Below are positions 35,832-46,989 of a stretch of DNA of 64,000 bases, piece by piece; the first letter of the stretch is position 1, and the number at the start of each line of letters is the position of its first letter. Location: the NCBI GenBank assembly GCA_039654915.1, contig CM077595.1, positions 50,065,501 through 50,129,500 of the forward strand, written 5' to 3'. The notes under the pieces were generated by a model. It was given only the letters and a program-made list of their open reading frames with translations, made no database searches and was not told the DNA's origin. The DNA is from Aquilaria yunnanensis. Lineage: Eukaryota > Streptophyta > Magnoliopsida > Malvales > Thymelaeaceae. Both the position numbers and the translations under genes were made by a program.

Positions 35832-36606
35832 GAGGGGAATAGGGGAAGACATGTTCAGCAAAAGAAGACGACTTTAGAAAAATGGGTCAGGGACTTCGGG
35901 AAAAAAGAAAAGAGCTTCGGGGACTAGAAAAAAAGGGAACCGAAGAGATCGAGGAACCTCTGGAAGGGAAACCCACCAAAACGTTTGCCGAAGTCGGGAT
36001 TAGAAGACGCCGTCATAAATGGTGGCCAGAAAATCGCTCCACCACTTGCACCGCCGCAAAAGAGAAAGAAGAGCTCGAAGACAAACGAGAACAGGACATA
36101 GGCAAAGGAGAGCAAATGATGGCCATGAGGGGGAGGAAGGTTTATATAGACCGATGAAGGGTAGCCAAATCGTCATCATAACTACTCTGTGAAGGGGAAT
36201 CATCGCCATAATTGCCCCTCAAAGGCGAAAAGACGCGGCTGGTGTAACCGACGCGACTACCCCCAATCACCACATGCCACGCGTCATCCAACATGTGAAA
36301 CGAGGACACACTTTCTGACACCAAGAAAACCTAGGCACGCCTTTCAAAACTGACACTCCTGGTTACGAGACGTGATGGTCCACTGACATGTAGCAGAAAA
36401 AGTAAAAAAAAAACAAGAGAGCGCGCGCACCTCGAGAACGCCAAGGGACTAACCAGGGGGCAAGTAGTGACACTTCGGATGGGAAGGCATACCTTCGGGT
36501 GGCGAGGTGTCTTCATACACGGTGTCCTACTCTGAGTCTTACAAGGCGCCCTCAAAGATTCTAGAAGCCGAAGTCTCCGCTTCGACTTTCCGAAGGGGGG
36601 GGCATG
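35832..36606. other. Region between antisense ORF copy B and G2 3' LTR, ending in polypurine tract
   Basis: No sense gene is seen. The minus strand carries the putative promoter and leader of copy B. The segment ends with GAAGGGGGGGGCATG at 36592-36606, the polypurine tract of G2. Confidence 0.65.
36141..36148 (-). promoter_or_regulatory. Antisense TATA box upstream of ORF copy B
   Basis: The minus strand reads TATATAAA about 317 bp before the ATG at 35831, matching the placement in copies A and D. Confidence 0.62.
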
Positions 36607-37482
36607 TGATAGCCGAAGCGCTATCTTCCTTTAAACCCATGAGCTTGAGGAAAACACTACTCTCAAAAAAGGCAAACATCACCCATAAGGAATGCGAGCA
36701 CCAACCTCGGAAAGAAGGGTCTAACACCTTCATCATCCGACCTCAGTGATCTATCTTCACCCCTGGAAAGTTGACAGTACCGACCTCGGGAATACGGTGC
36801 ACCACCATCCTCGATGAGGTGACCTAACCGGCTTCGAAGGAGGGAGATGCACCGCCTTTGGCAGGGGAGAACACCCTCGAAGGGGGGGCATCCATGCCAA
36901 GGGGACTCACGAAATACTGAAACGACCTCGGAAAGAAGCCCTCCTATTTCGAACGGGGCTCCTCTACTGAAGGTATCTCAAGAGTACAGCAAAGACAATT
37001 AACAAGCCTCTGACGTGCCGCCTTCGTAAACAACACGCTGCCACGCCGCCGCCGCACACATCCTATCGCGCAGACCTACCACGGCCTAGATCTCTGGCCA
37101 GAACGGCCTGTAGCCGGCTAGAGGCCCCCACGCCCAAAGGTACAGATTATATCCGACCGAACACGTGTCATAATCTGAGCGGGTCACGTCAAGCAGGCTT
37201 CTCCATTACACCCTCCTATATATACTAAGCAAATGGCCTCGGTAGGGGGCATCTCTGGAGAAAAGGTACATTTCATATTCTTACTACTTCCCGTCTCTCA
37301 AAATACTGACTTGGGCGTCAGAGGCTTCTCACCAGAAAAATACTCCAGGGACCTCCTAACCTTTATTCTTTGAGTGTTTCAGGCAATCTCTCCTTGGAAG
37401 TCTATTCTTCAGGCGTTTCTCCCCCACTGGAAGTCCCTCCCAGCCTCACCATGTCAAACAGCGAAGAAGCCGATGGGCATCA
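36607..37482 (+). repeat. 3' LTR of Tat element G2 (876 bp)
   Basis: It starts TGATAGCCGAAGCGC after the polypurine tract and ends GATGGGCATCA. The likely TATA box is TATATATA near 37213. The following GAGAG belongs to an exon 1/intron 1 boundary of another antisense ORF, so G2 inserted inside a related element. Confidence 0.87.
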
Positions 37483-39113
37483 GAGAGTAAGTCATCTTCC
37501 AGATTTTGTTATATGTACTCCTTTAGACTTACACTGTTGTCTTTCCTTTTTAAGAGATGGGCAATTAATCTGCTGCATTTTACAAGTCCCTCTTCCTCGG
37601 TCAAGCCGAGAAAGGGGAGCAGCAAAGGAAGAAAGCTGCCCCGAAGAGGAAGAAGACGTCGGGGGGAGGGCCATCTTCGGCGAGGTAGTCAAAGAAGGCC
37701 AAGGAGGACCCTCTTCCGCCTCCTCCAGAAGGCAACATAGAGGTGCAGGACCAGTCCTCGGTTCGCGCCGACCCTCCCTTGGAGCCAGCCATCAGCTCGA
37801 CTCCTTGAAGCCCCATCACTGTGGTGGATACCTTGGGGACTTTGGCAGGGGGTTATTTCTGCCGAAGAGCTCGAAGAGCACCGAAGAAGGAAAGGAAAGT
37901 AGGTCCTAGCTGATGTACAAGAGGTCAGTGACTCCGAGGAGGATGTCGCCGAGGTTCCACCAGGTTTGCCCTTTAGCCATTTTTCTGTGAGTTTGGGAAT
38001 TTTCGGCATTTTAGATCTTATAGATGAATGGCTAAGGGATAATGTGCTAATAGAACTTCAGAGTGATTTTGTAGAGGAGCAGGCGCCCGCTGCATGGATG
38101 GTAGAGCACGCTCGGAAGTGGGCCTTTCGGGACTCCCATATTCTAAAGGACAAGGTGCCAAAAGAGCGTTTCTGGATCTTCACAGAGGACATGAACTTGT
38201 TTTTTTAGGACAGCCAAAAAATGGCTCCTCAGATGGTGAAGGGCGTCCTCACCAACGCCACCTTCAAGTCCCTTTGTGAGGAGTGCCCAAATAAAGACTT
38301 CCTCACCACGAGGATGTTCGAACATGCTGCCCAAGTATCCTGCAAACCTTTTATCCTTTCACCAAAATTTTTCTAAGTGTTTGCTTTGCTTTGCAAAAGT
38401 CACCGAGTGTCCTTCCCTTTACAGCTTTTGGCGTACAGTGGATAGTTCAAAGCTTGGGCAGCGAAACAGTCTTCGGTGTGATCTCAGACCGAAGAGTCCT
38501 TGGCAAGAGCCAAGTCATTTTGTGCCACCTCGGTCCTTAAGTATGGCGAGCTTAACAAGATAACCAGGGACAAGGTGGCTAAACTTCAGGAGGAGTTCTT
38601 GAAGAGTCAGGAGGAGCTCTCTCAGAATTTCTCCAAGAAGGTGTCTAACCTCGACATGAAGGTTGTCGCGCTAACTTCAGCTAACGAGGCCTACCGAAAG
38701 AAGAATGAGAAGGACTCTGCACTCTTCACAAAGGCCCTTGCAACAATGCCAAAACTTCAAGCTGAGGTCGATGTCTTGAAGAAGGAGAAGAAGAAGAAGA
38801 AGACGAAGAAGCTGGGAGGGAGGCCGCCAAGCTGAGGAATGAGCTGGATGACTTGGGTGTCGAGAAGGACAAGGCCGATCAAGCAACGAAGGTTGCATTC
38901 CAAGACGGCTTCTGCTTGGCTCGGCACCAAGCTCTGACCAAGTACCCCGACCTCGACCTCTCCTTCTTGGCGGGCCTAGATATCCCCGAAGGACTTCACT
39001 GGACATGGTCAAAGATAGAGCACCTCACTCTTCCCTTTGTTCTTCCTTCGGCACCTAAGGTTGTGACAGAGGAGGTTGGTGGTGAAGTAGCTCAAGATGA
39101 TGAGGTCCCCTAG
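37483..39113 (+). pseudogene. Antisense extra ORF remnant of Tat element G5 (copy C)
   Basis: It begins in the last bases of exon 1 where G2 inserted. Inferred parts are intron 1 GTAAGT (37487) to TTTTTAAG, exon 2 37555-37963, exon 3 38075-38334 (260 bp) and exon 4 38425-39113, stop TAG at 39111. Two acceptors deviate (AAG and TAG). Exon 3 shows WMVEHARKWAFRDSH and FWIFTEDMNLFF. Exon 4 shows VSNLDMKVVALTSANEAYRK, a Lys-rich run and TKYPDLDLSFLAGLDIPEG. Exon 2 has frameshifts and exon 3 a TAG near 38207, so it is a pseudogene. Because the gene is antisense to its element, G5 itself points left. Confidence 0.78.
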
Positions 39114-39276
39114 GCGTCCAGGACTCGGAATAGTCTTTCTATTTCATTCTTCTTTTTCTTTGTAAACTTCTCCTTGTTGTACCAAGGCATAAATGAAATT
39201 TCTTTTTTTCTCCAAAATTTGGCTAAGTCTTAGGACATATTTCTCCTATACTATCTTCAATACCGAGGGTTAGTTC
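39114..39276. other. Sequence downstream of copy C
   Basis: About 160 bp of T-rich sequence similar in position to that after copy D; nothing coding seen. Confidence 0.4.
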
Positions 39277-39396
39277 TGTTAGTGTTGTGCCCAAAAAGCT
39301 AATCATGAGATGATTGTATTTTTTGGACATTGAGTCATGATATTTTATTGAGGCATTAATCCAGCAATTATGTTTGTTGTTTTGTTTCTGTGTGAC
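39277..39396 (+). repeat. First 120 bp of a Copia LTR, cut by element G4
   Basis: It starts TGTTAGTGTTGTGCC and follows the Copia LTR to TTTGTTTCTG, where the LTR of G4 begins at 39397. The last bases, GTGAC, are the probable left TSD of G4. The rest of this Copia copy must lie beyond the right window edge. Confidence 0.85.
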
Positions 39397-42300
39397 TGAT
39401 GCTGTCCGGGGATGCGGAGCCAGCATCTGATGCGGTCCGGTTAGGCGGAGCCAGCATCTCCACAGTGTGCAGCGGTGTGGGCAGTAGGGGGTCCTGGAGG
39501 TACAAGAAGGTACCCTGAGAGGGTCACCTTAAGTGATGGCCGGCAGCTTCCTGGTACTGTGGCTAGTGAGGACGGGAAAGACTTCCAGCACAGGAGAGAT
39601 CTCGGAGTGAAGATCCTTCAGGGAGACCTGGCTGAAAAACTCAGAAAACAGGGGTTAGGAGGCCCCGGGGTGGCTTTCTGGGGGGAACCTCCGACGCCAA
39701 AGTCAGTGCTTCTAGACAGAAGGAGACATAGTAATAAGCATAATAGACTCTTGCCTTGCGTGTCTTTCTGAGGGCTGAAGGGAGAGTATTCAGGCGGAGG
39801 GAGGAGAGCGTCCTCTGTTTTTCGGCCTCTCTGTCCTCTTTTTCTCTCTGGGGAAGTGACACGATCCCCCGTGCCCCTTCCCGGGATACCCTGTGAGCAT
39901 TTGTCTCACGGTGGATTGTAATTGGCTAGCTGAGTATGTGTGCGGATTAAATCCGATGCTACTAGTTGATTAACCTAGAAATGCAACATGCATGCTCTTA
40001 TGCTTTGACTTGGTTTATTAAAACCAAAAAACATTAAACAAGAACTCGGCCGAGAAATTTCTGCACAAATATATACAAACTGCCAAAGCATATCAAAATC
40101 AACATTTGTGTGAGTTTAACAACACATAAACAACTCGTGAAAGCATTCATACAATGAAGCAACTAATGCTCTCACCCAAGAACAATCCTGGAGTCAAGGA
40201 CTCTTTATAACATAGACTATGGAGGCAAACTAAAGTACTGTATCAAAATACAAGACTTTACTGAGATCTCTTTACCCTAGCTCCCACTTCGGACACCCGT
40301 CCCAGTGGCGAGTCTCACAAGTCCTCTGCCAAGTGCTACTAGGCTCTGCAGCCAAAGGAAGAAACTAGTTAGTACTGCAACCTGACCAACAACCCAACTG
40401 AGCACTTAGGTAAATTAGAAACTCAAGGTTTCTCAACTACCATACCTTTACACACCAAAAGCTCACTACCGCGATAATCCTCAACGATTACCCGGTCCAG
40501 CAACTTCAGGCTCTGCATAACAAATAGGGAGTGAGAATTCAACAATTCTCAGTAAGGGGTCTTCAATGTACCTGCAATAAAAAGCTAGGACTCTGGCTGT
40601 GAGCTCACACAGCATGAGGGTACTAGTATATATGCATATAACCAGGTCATAGACCTCTCCTCAAGTAGTCCTCCTCACGGAGTAATACTCCGGACCTAGC
40701 GAGTTTAAACCCGCTCTAGCAAGCCGAAGCTTACTACAAACGATCATGTAGCCTCTTCGTAGTTGTTATGCAGGGGAATTATGGTGGGACTTTGTAGACT
40801 AGGCCGCAGGGCCTCGTTGATGTAGACTAGATGAACAAGGTTTTGCCTCGTGGCCTCGTGGCTACGGCACGGCTAGGCCGACGAGGGTTCTAAACCTCTC
40901 ACCTGAACTAATGATAGCTAATTATGTTCATTTGCAACATAGTTTCCTTAAAAACTTGGCTTCACTTTGAGTTAATATAAATCTAAAACTGAGACATTTT
41001 AAGTGTTTTTAAAACATTTAGGTGATAGTACTCCCTCTTAGCTTCGCATGGAATCTTGAATCACCTCAATCGGACACCCGAGCGAAAAGTTATGCTGAAA
41101 ACAAAATTGGGTGTCGGATGCTGTCTCGACGACGCGTCGCCACAGTTGTCGACGTTCTGAGACAGTTTTACTGGATTGGTGACGCGTCGCTGGTTTTGAC
41201 CTGAAATTCGAGACGCGTCGCCAATCTGCAGAAATGCAAAATTGGCGCGTTTTACTGCTATGAACTTTGGCAATCAATTACACATATCAAAATGCATAGA
41301 AAGCTACCAAATTTCATACACACAAAGTACATGTTGCAAGGAACATAACCAACCATCAAAAGCTAAGCTATGATGTATTGTAACATCAAACAATTCCTCT
41401 CAATCCCGCTAGTCCACCATAATTCACCAAAACGTTTCCTTAATGCCTTAGCTAAAACCACTCGAATTTCTCAAGCAAATCCAAGCTAAGGGCATTCCAT
41501 GAACTTAAAAACACAACTCCCTTACCTTAACTCCAAGAACCAAGCAAGAATCAAGCTCCTTTTCGTTCAACCAAGCTTACCCAAGTTCTACCTAAGTTCC
41601 AAACCAAAACAATAGCACTAAACATCAAAATCACCATCTCTAACCAAAACCCAAGCTTCAAAACAACCAAATAGCTTTGAATTCAATCAAGAACACAACT
41701 CTTACCTCGTTCAAAAACAGGGGATGGAGAAAAACACCCTTCCAAGCTTCAAAAACATGATTTCAAGCCTGAAAATGCTTCCTCATAGCTTATACTTTGA
41801 ATCACACCTTTTGGCACCAAAATCACTTGTTTCCAAGCTCAATTTGGGAGTCAAATGGGGTTGAGAAGGTGGAAAACGGGTTTTGGAAGCCCAAAGCCCT
41901 CTTTCCCCTTCTTAAACCCTCACTTAACCCTTAAACCATCAAAGTATTAAGCTTGTTACAATTAGGTCCCCCATCTTTGTAACCTAGTAGTTCTTGATTA
42001 AATTCTTGTCTATTTGTCAAGTTTGAGTTAAAGTTAAGAGTTAAGTTATAAAAATTCATTTTAAAACATTCGGGACTCGTCCCGGTTATTCAGGATGCAA
42101 AATTACCATTTTACCCCTGAACTTAGTTCAGTGCCTTATTCTTTTCGGAACTTAGTGAACTTTGGTAAACTTCTCTCTTGCTATGTAAACTTAACTTAAG
42201 CTTCTAAACTTAATTTAAAACACTTTACCTTCCTCAACTGCCTCTCCCACTAGAAGGGCCATAACAGGAAGCCCCCCTTGTTTGTGACCATTTCCCTGGT

Positions 42301-42856
42301 ATATAAGGGAGGGGGTGATCCCCTCATGTGTATGGGCAGATGGTGTTCATTTTTTTGGGCGTGGGGGCCCCAGCCACCTGCTGGCTCTTCGGTCCGTGAG
42401 CCGTTGTAGGTGTAGCCCTGTGCGACAGGACGAATGCTGCAATGGCGTGTTAGAGCGTGTCTGTGGGTGGCTTGTCGGAGACGTATATGAGCGGAGTGTC
42501 AGAGACTCCTTGATGGCTCTTGCTGTACAACCGAGGTCCCTTTGGTTGATGTCTCACTTCGGGGTGAGGTGCCCTTTCCCGGAGTCGGGCTGGAACTTCG
42601 GTGTCTACATCTTCGGGGGGCTTTCTCCTGCAGGGGGTGGTTGGTCTTTCTCCCCCGAAGATGGCTCGGTCGCCTTCCCGAAGGAGGCGCTACGCTGGCT
42701 CCTGAAGTTGGAATTTGGTGAGCTACCAAGGTCGTGCGCCTCAGGTGTATGACTTCCTTCACTCCAGAGTCCTTTCCGAGGTCGTATGCCTCAGGTGTCT
42801 GGCTCCCTCTTTCCCATGGTCGGTTGGTGGTCAGGGCGATAGCACTTCGGCTATCA
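39397..42856 (-). repeat. 3' LTR of Tat element G4 (about 1045 bp), interrupted
   Basis: On the minus strand it begins TGATAGCCGAAG at 42856, directly after the polypurine tract, and ends CGCATCA... at 39397. A 2.4 kb solo LTR sits inside. The terminal part contains two 31-bp tandem units (39397-39427, 39428-39458), as does the 5' LTR at 48600. Confidence 0.82.
39857..42266 (+). mobile_element. Solo LTR (2410 bp), TSD GGAAG
   Basis: It starts TGACACGATCCCCCGTGCCC and ends GGCCATAACA, flanked by GGAAG at 39852-39856 and 42267-42271. No coding region is supported. GACGCGTCGC occurs three times (41131, 41181, 41212). The start resembles long-LTR Gypsy (Tekay/Del-like) elements, but the family is not certain. 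Confidence 0.88.
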
Positions 42857-43651
42857 CATGCCCCCATTGGAAAGGCCAAAGTGGAGACTTTGGCAAGTAG
42901 TCCTTTTGGTGTCCATCTATCGCCCAATTGGCAGTTTTGACAAGACGACCTCGTGGACTCCCGGAGGCCCACGTGGTAGTATGTCCATTTCGGTCGAACA
43001 AGGCGGCACGGAGCCTTGAACCCCGGACCTTATGGATTTACACTCGGAGTATGACGTCGGTTGGGGAGGCACTTCGCCTCCGAGGTGATAAGCCTTGTTC
43101 GGACAGATGTCATCTATACATCCTTCGGTGTTCTTGAGATACCCAACTTTTTTATTTTTCCCGCCACAGGCTAGTGAACTGTCGGGCCAGTCTCAAGCAG
43201 TTGCCCGGGTTTTCTGGATGTCAAAAAATGCATCCTAGTTTCTCGTGACGGATGACATGTGGCAGGCATCAGCTGGGATGGGCATGCCTTTTCACGCTCG
43301 AGGGGCCATTATGCCGACGTTTCGCCTTCGTGCAGCATTTATGACGCCCTTTTGGCTGCCCTTCCTCGATCTATATAAGCCTTCCTCCTGTCATACTCTT
43401 CATTTGTGTTTTTTTTGCTCTCACTTTTTTCTGTGCCTTTTTCTCCTCTTTTGTGGTGGTTTTAGCGATGAAGCAATTTCCGGTGATCTTTCACAATGGT
43501 GTCCTCAAACCCAGACTTCGGCAAGACTTTTGGTGGGTTCTGATTTCTAGAGTTCCTTCGGTTTCTGCTTTTCTTTTCGCTTCCCGAAGTCATTTTTTCT
43601 CTTTCCGAAATCATTTTTCCCCCTTTTTCTGAAGTCATTTTTCGGTCAACC
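42857..43651. other. Polypurine tract of G4 and upstream region of antisense ORF copy D
   Basis: On the minus strand CCAATGGGGGCATG at 42870-42857 is the polypurine tract of G4. The rest has no supported gene on the minus strand; on the plus strand it carries the putative promoter and leader of copy D. Confidence 0.65.
43372..43379 (+). promoter_or_regulatory. TATA box upstream of antisense ORF copy D
   Basis: TATATAAG lies 280 bp before the ATG at 43652, matching copies A and B. Confidence 0.65.
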
Positions 43652-46150
43652 ATGCCTATTCTCGAGAGCTGGCAACCTCTTATGTCTCACCCTTGTTGCA
43701 CCACTCCTAAAAAATTAGGAAAGTGGAAGACCAAATTTTTCCTTCCCTCATATGCCATCACAAGGTTACCTCACCTTGGCCAGTTTAGCTTTATGAATCG
43801 AGGCGACGAGGTTACCGTTTTCCAAGCCCAACTGAAGGCCAGACTTCGGTTTCCTCCTACGAAGATGATTTGTGACTTTTGCCAATTTCATGCCATAGTC
43901 GTGAATCAGCTTCCTCCCAACTCATACTGCTATTTTAACGCCTTTCTCTGCATGTGTGGGATCTTCGGGGTAGAACCCCATTTCATCCTGTTCATGCAGT
44001 ATTATAAGCTCTATCCGGTTCCGAAGGGTGGCCTTTATTTCATGCTTCCTCGGGGATCTGGGAGCAAGAAATTTATGTTCACCTTCGCTACCAAGGATAG
44101 CTGGCGAGGGTGGCAAAGGAAGTTTTTCTTCCTGAAGATGGCGAAGGCCTGGTCGCACGTCCCGACTAAGTGGGCTCGGGGAAAGCTGGAGGCGGATGTC
44201 ATGGATCCCAGAAAGTTGCTAACTCCCGAGTTGGCAGCTAGGTTTGGGGACTTTGACAGATGAATCCGTACTGTCGCCGACTGGGATGCCGAGGTCCCTC
44301 CACGCTCTCTCTACCCTTTCCCGATCATGTGGAAACTCATGACCGAGGATGTCCTTCGGGAGTTGGGGGTGGTTACGGAGCACAAGACGGATATCGGCAT
44401 AACAGCTCCTACTACCGAGAGGGAGAACTCTTGGCTGGTGAAGCTCCTTCGGAGCGAGCTTACTTACGAAGCCTTTTTTGAAAGTAAGTTTCTTTCAAAA
44501 AATTTCAGCATAAGTGCCTGTGGACTCACACTGATGTTTTCCTTCTTTTTCAGAGATGGGCGATGAATCTGCCGCCTACTACAGGTTTCTCTTCCTTGGT
44601 CAGACTGAGAAAGGAGAACAAAGAAAGAGGAGGCGCAAGACTCCTGCGAGTGGACCATCTTCGGCCAAGAAGGCCAAGAAGGACACCCCTCTTCCCTCCT
44701 TGGAGGACGTTTCGGAGGTCGGCGATGTTATTGCTACTTCCACTAAGGCTAGCGATGTCATTGCGACTTCGACCGAGGTTGCAACTTTTTCCCAACCTGA
44801 AACGCCCGGCGATGTTCTTGCCGCGGTGGTCGCCATTCCTGCCGCTCCGAGTCCCGCCACATCGGTGGATTTGTTGGGCTCTTTGGCGGATCTTTCTGCC
44901 GAAGATTTAGAAAAGCGCCAAAGGGCCAAGGGCAAACATATTCCTGCCGACGTGGAGGAAGTCCGGGACTCTGATAACGATGTTGCTGAGGTCACGCCAG
45001 GTTTGTCCCTTTTCTCCTGCAATCTTACATGTTTCATAATCAAGGAATTTTTACCTGATGAGATGTATGTTTCTTTTTCCAGAGAATCTGGCACCCTCAG
45101 CTTGGATGGTTGAGCACGCCCGATGGCGTGCTCTTCGGGATTCTCATGTCCCGAAGGACAAAGTTCCGAGGGAGCCGTTCTGGTCTTTCACGGAGGACAT
45201 GAACCTGTTCTCCGAGGACTGCCGGGAGATGGCTCCCGAAATGGCGAAGGGCGTGCTTACTCAGGCATCCTTCAAGGCAGTCACCACGGAGTTTGCCACC
45301 GAGGATGCCCTTGCTGTAAAAGTTTCCGAGCATGCTACTCAGGTAATTCTTCAGGCTCTTCACTTTTCCTCCCCACTTTTTGTCTAAGTATTTTGGCTTT
45401 TCTTATGCAAATTTCACTAAGTACCTTTCTTTTTTGCAGCTTTTGGGGTACAGTGGATACCTCCGAGCTTGGGCAGCAAAGCAGTCTTCGGCTCGAGCCT
45501 GGGCCGAAGACAAATTGGAGAAGACCAAAGTTTTTTGTGCCAACTCGGTGCTGACAAACACCAAGTTGAGCCAAATATGCAAGGAAAAGATTGCCAGTCT
45601 TTGGGAGGAGTTCTTGAAGGGCCAAGAGGGGCTCTTGAAGGATTTTTTCAAGAAGATGTCTGACCTTGGTGACAAACTAATCAGCCTGACTTCGGCCAAT
45701 GAGACCCTTCAAAAGGAAAAGGAAGGGGAGTCTGCCCTCCTGGCGAAGGCAATGGCTGAAAATGTTGAACTCAAGGCCAAGGTCGACTTGCTGAATGAGG
45801 GTTCGAAGAAGAAGAAGAAAACCGAGGAGCTGGAGAAGGAGATTTCCGACCTTCAACAGGAGGTTTCAGATCTTCAACATTAGGCGGACGAGTTGGACGT
45901 TGAAAGAGGCAAAGCCATCCAGACGTCCAAGGTTGCTTTTCAGGACGGCTTCTGCCTAGCTCATCATCAGTTTCTGAAGAAGTATCCGGACCTCAATCCT
46001 TCCTTTCTGGCTGCCCTAGATATTCCCGGGGGGCCTCGGTGGATCTGGTTAAAAGTCGAGTTCCATAACCTACCGTTTCCTCCTCCTGCACCGAAGGTTG
46101 TGGCGAAAGATTCAGGAGCCGAAGCTTCCCATGACGCTGGGGTCCCTTAG
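43652..46150 (+). pseudogene. Antisense extra ORF of Tat element G4 (copy D), nearly intact, three introns
   Basis: This is the best-preserved copy. Exon 1 43652-44483, exon 2 44554-45000, exon 3 45083-45342 and exon 4 45440-46150 join in frame to 750 codons including the stop. The introns are GTAAGT...TTTTTCAG, GTTTGT...TTTCCAG and GTAATT...TTTGCAG, phases 1, 1 and 0. Exon 1 has the PF04195-like block (ESWQPLMSHPCCTTPKKLG, FHAIVVNQLPPNSYCYFN, CGIFGVEPHFILFMQYYKL, GLYFMLPRGSGSKKFMFTF, WRGWQRKFFFLK). Exon 2 starts KMGDESAAYY, then a Lys/Arg stretch that could be a nuclear signal. Exon 3 has WMVEHARWRALRDSH. Exon 4 holds a ~110-residue Lys/Glu coiled coil. Only two stops interrupt it: TGA at 44261-44263 and TAG near 45881. 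The start is supported by alignment of copies A and B. The function is unknown. Confidence 0.82.
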
Positions 46151-46989
46151 ATATTCTAGGACCTTTGCCTTATTCTTTTTCTTTGTACTCTTCTTCTTGT
46201 AATCTTCTCCTTGTATCAAGACCTTCTTCAATGAATTTTCCTTCATTATTTTGGCTAAGTCTTTTGAGCAATTTTTGTTTCCCAATTGTCCCGACCACTT
46301 TCGGTCAAGGGACTTCGGTACTTTCTTTGCTCGTTTTGTCGGCCATTCTTCGGGCGGTCTTTTGCGGTTGGCAAAGTTCCTTTTCAGGCAAATTTTAGGC
46401 TGCCCTTTGTCTGCCGTGTTCGGTAGACTTGCCCTCTTTTGGGCATATAACCCAACTAACTTCGGAAGGAACAGGAGACTTTCGGGAGTCCATGCTTCAG
46501 CTTTGTTTGGTGAACATTCTCATACAGGGGAAAACTTTCTGCGCTTAGACAAATTTCTAGCTTACACCATTTATTGTCTAAAAATTCTAAGTATAGAATT
46601 TCTTTAAGGCGCCCGAGTGCCTTGTACCTTTCAGTTTTCCTTCATCGCTGTTGCCAAGCTTGTATGCTCCCCTTCGGACATCATTTTGGACCAAATAAGG
46701 CCTTTTCCCGCTTGGCCGAAGTACCCCATAGGATAGTTTTCGGGGTTCTAATTCGGCCTTTCAGGGCCGAAGTCTCCTTTTCCTTATTCCTTTTGGCCTA
46801 TCATGCAAGTTTTGCACTTATGGCGACCTTTTGCCGAAAAGGCCTTCTTTCGAGCTCGGTCGTTTCTCAATTTTTGACAACTAAGTCGAGGCTAGTTCTC
46901 AACCCGAGGTTATGTCCTCTTTCGTCAAACATCTGTATGCTGGCCGAACTACTTCAAATGGATAATGGCTTTCTGTACTGAGGATAAGT
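46151..46989. other. Linker between antisense ORF copy D and decayed integrase of G4
   Basis: No ORF with recognisable motifs. The minus strand should be the region after integrase, the plus strand the 3' flank of copy D, which is T-rich with possible poly(A) signals such as AATGAA near 46228. Confidence 0.45.

Noticed and set aside
42315..42972. Plus (145 aa) and minus (157 aa) ORFs across the G4 3' LTR end
   Set aside because: The region is LTR plus polypurine tract; codon content is GC-rich but there is no motif and no match between copies beyond LTR homology.
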